7,922 nt of DNA from Sulfuricellaceae bacterium (GTDB lineage Bacteria > Pseudomonadota > Gammaproteobacteria > Burkholderiales > UBA9220). Below the pieces are notes generated by a model, which had not been told where the DNA came from, did not search any database, and was given only the letters and a program-made list of their open reading frames with translations. The DNA is taken from assembly GCA_019911985.1 (NCBI GenBank), contig JAIOJO010000170.1, positions 1-7,922 on the forward strand, in the 5' to 3' direction. Positions 7,218 through 7,922 of the stretch are shown here, piece after piece (the first letter of the stretch is position 1; each line of letters starts with the position of its first letter). Both the position numbers and the translations under genes were made by a program.

Positions 7218-7221
7218 CTAA
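7218..7221. repeat. Right target-site duplication CTAA of element copy 1
   Basis: Matches the CTAA at 6944-6947. Both flanks agreeing means copy 1 arrived by its own transposition event. Confidence 0.8.
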
Positions 7222-7225
7222 GAAG

Positions 7226-7275
7226 CTGCGACAGCCTCTACCTTCCACCTCGACGGCCCGGGTAGGCTGTGGCAG
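7226..7275 (+). terminator. Bulged hairpin after element copy 1, possible original LysR terminator
   Basis: CTGC-ACAGCC-TACC (7226-7242, with one mismatched base and a two-base bulge) pairs with GGTAGGCTGTGGCAG (7261-7275), about 14 base pairs around an 18-base loop. Without the element and one CTAA, the stem would start four bases after the LysR stop codon, a normal place for a terminator. There is no T-tract after it, so it could instead be a leader structure of the CoA-binding gene. Confidence 0.35.
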
Positions 7276-7332
7276 ACTGTGCCGAAGCTTGCGGTATCGC
7301 CAACGCCTTAACATCCGCCAAATGCGTACATC

Positions 7333-7752
7333 ATGAATTTTGAAAATCCGTCCGACGACGCCCTGCGGGACTTGCTGCGGCGCGTCAAAAACATCGCCGT
7401 GGTCGGCCTCTCCCCCAAAGCGGGGCGGCCCAGCTATACGGTATCCCGCGCGATGCAGGGCTTCGGCTACCGCATCGTGCCGGTGCGCCCGGCGGTGGAG
7501 GAGGTGTTGGGGGAAAAAGCCTATCCCAGGCTGGCGGACGTCCCCTTCCCCGTCGATCTGGTCAACGTGTTCCGCGCAGCCGAGCATATCGACGCGGTGG
7601 TGGACGAATGCCTGGCGCTCAAGGTGCCGGCGATCTGGATTCAGGAAGGCATTATCAACGAGGCGGCGGCGCAGCGGGCGCGGGAGGCTGGGCTAACGGT
7701 GGTGATGGATCGTTGCGTCTACAAGAATTACCTGCGCTTGCTGGTTAATTAG
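7333..7752 (+). CDS. CoA-binding domain protein (YccU-like, COG1832 type)
   Basis: A complete 139-residue protein, the usual length for this family, which is a single Rossmann-like CoA-binding domain similar to the N-terminal domain of succinyl-CoA synthetase alpha. Recognisable blocks are NIAVVGLSPKAGRPSYTVS (20-38), GYRIVPVRP (45-53), LGEKAYPRLADVPFPVDLVN (59-78), IWIQEGIINEAAAQRAREAG (101-120) and the C-terminal VVMDRCVYKNY (123-133). Ligand binding has been proposed for the family, but no enzymatic role is established. The ATG at 7333 gives the family's normal N-terminus; the ribosome site is weak. The gene stands alone between two copies of the mobile element. Its stop TAG (7750-7752) lies inside the TTAG that precedes copy 2, whose first base follows directly. 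The reading frame is intact and base use looks like that of its neighbours, so I see no sign that the gene itself is foreign. Confidence 0.9.
   Translation: MNFENPSDDALRDLLRRVKNIAVVGLSPKAGRPSYTVSRAMQGFGYRIVPVRPAVEEVLGEKAYPRLADVPFPVDLVNVFRAAEHIDAVVDECLALKVPAIWIQEGIINEAAAQRAREAGLTVVMDRCVYKNYLRLLVN
7749..7752. repeat. Left target sequence TTAG of element copy 2
   Basis: TTAG directly precedes the GGAGCC terminus and fits YTAR, as CTAA does for copy 1. Its TAG is the stop codon of the CoA-binding gene. The partner duplication would lie beyond the window, just after the right terminal repeat. Confidence 0.65.
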
Positions 7753-7922
7753 GGAGCCTCTGATTAAGTCGCACGGGGTCGCGACGGGGTTTTGCGGGAT
7801 GCCGGGCACGAAGCGAGGCGCGCGGTGTGGTCGTTCCACACAAGCGTCGAGCGACACCGCCCGGCGCCCGCAAAACCCCGTCCCGTAAGGGTTGCGTCAA
7901 AAGCCGGCGTCTGCGGCGTTGC
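7753..7922. mobile_element. MITE-like palindromic element, copy 2 (cut by window edge)
   Basis: The first 170 bases match copy 1 at every position except 7803, which is C where copy 1 has T (6998). It is in the same orientation relative to the upstream gene as copy 1: hairpin A (7784-7881) lies nearest the stop codon, and hairpin B begins at 7891 and runs off the edge. If full length, it would end at 8022. The near-identity indicates recent spread or gene conversion between copies. No protein is encoded in the visible part. Confidence 0.87.

Noticed and set aside
6805..7265. Open frames crossing the first mobile element (126 and 92 codons)
   Set aside because: The sequences are translations of GC-rich palindromes with no transposase features, and both run across the element boundary.
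6948..7922. Possible CRISPR array or tandem repeat
   Set aside because: Only two 270-bp-class copies, separated by a whole gene, with inverted ends and target duplications; this is a mobile element.

Overview
This GC-rich chromosomal window is typical of a gammaproteobacterium. The pairing of polA with a DUF2782 protein is a gammaproteobacterial neighbourhood, and codon use and protein style would suit a high-GC member such as a methylotroph of the Methylococcales. That assignment is inference, because no rRNA or lineage-specific marker is present. Most of the window is ordinary chromosome. The unusual part is a pair of non-coding mobile elements in the last 1 kb.

Positions 1-964 (minus strand) hold a LOG-family Rossmann-fold nucleotide hydrolase followed by the first 60 codons of a secreted DUF2782 protein, probably one transcription unit. 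Only 22 bp away and divergent is polA (987-3707), a complete DNA polymerase I with intact 5'-nuclease, proofreading and polymerase motifs. Next on the same strand is a GTG-started membrane diguanylate cyclase with about seven transmembrane segments, a GGEEF active site and an RxxD inhibitory site. A 147-bp gap with an imperfect inverted repeat separates it from a convergent pirin gene.

Positions 5080-6947 hold a divergent pair: a pirin-type bicupin (minus) and a YhaJ-like LysR regulator (plus). They share a 116-bp intergenic region with small palindromes, the usual layout for a LysR regulator controlling its neighbour.

Positions 6948-7922 hold two copies of a palindromic, protein-free element resembling a MITE, on either side of a small CoA-binding protein gene. 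The first copy is complete at 270 bp. It has 26-bp perfect terminal inverted repeats, two large internal hairpins and a CTAA target duplication. The second starts at 7753 and runs off the window. It matches the first at all but one of 170 positions. Both copies begin at the base immediately after a stop codon (TAA of the LysR gene, TAG of the CoA-binding gene), and the 4-bp target (CTAA, TTAG; pattern YTAR) contains that stop codon. This points to an IS5-type mobile element whose target preference lets it insert at gene ends without changing the protein. It is the most interesting observation in the window.
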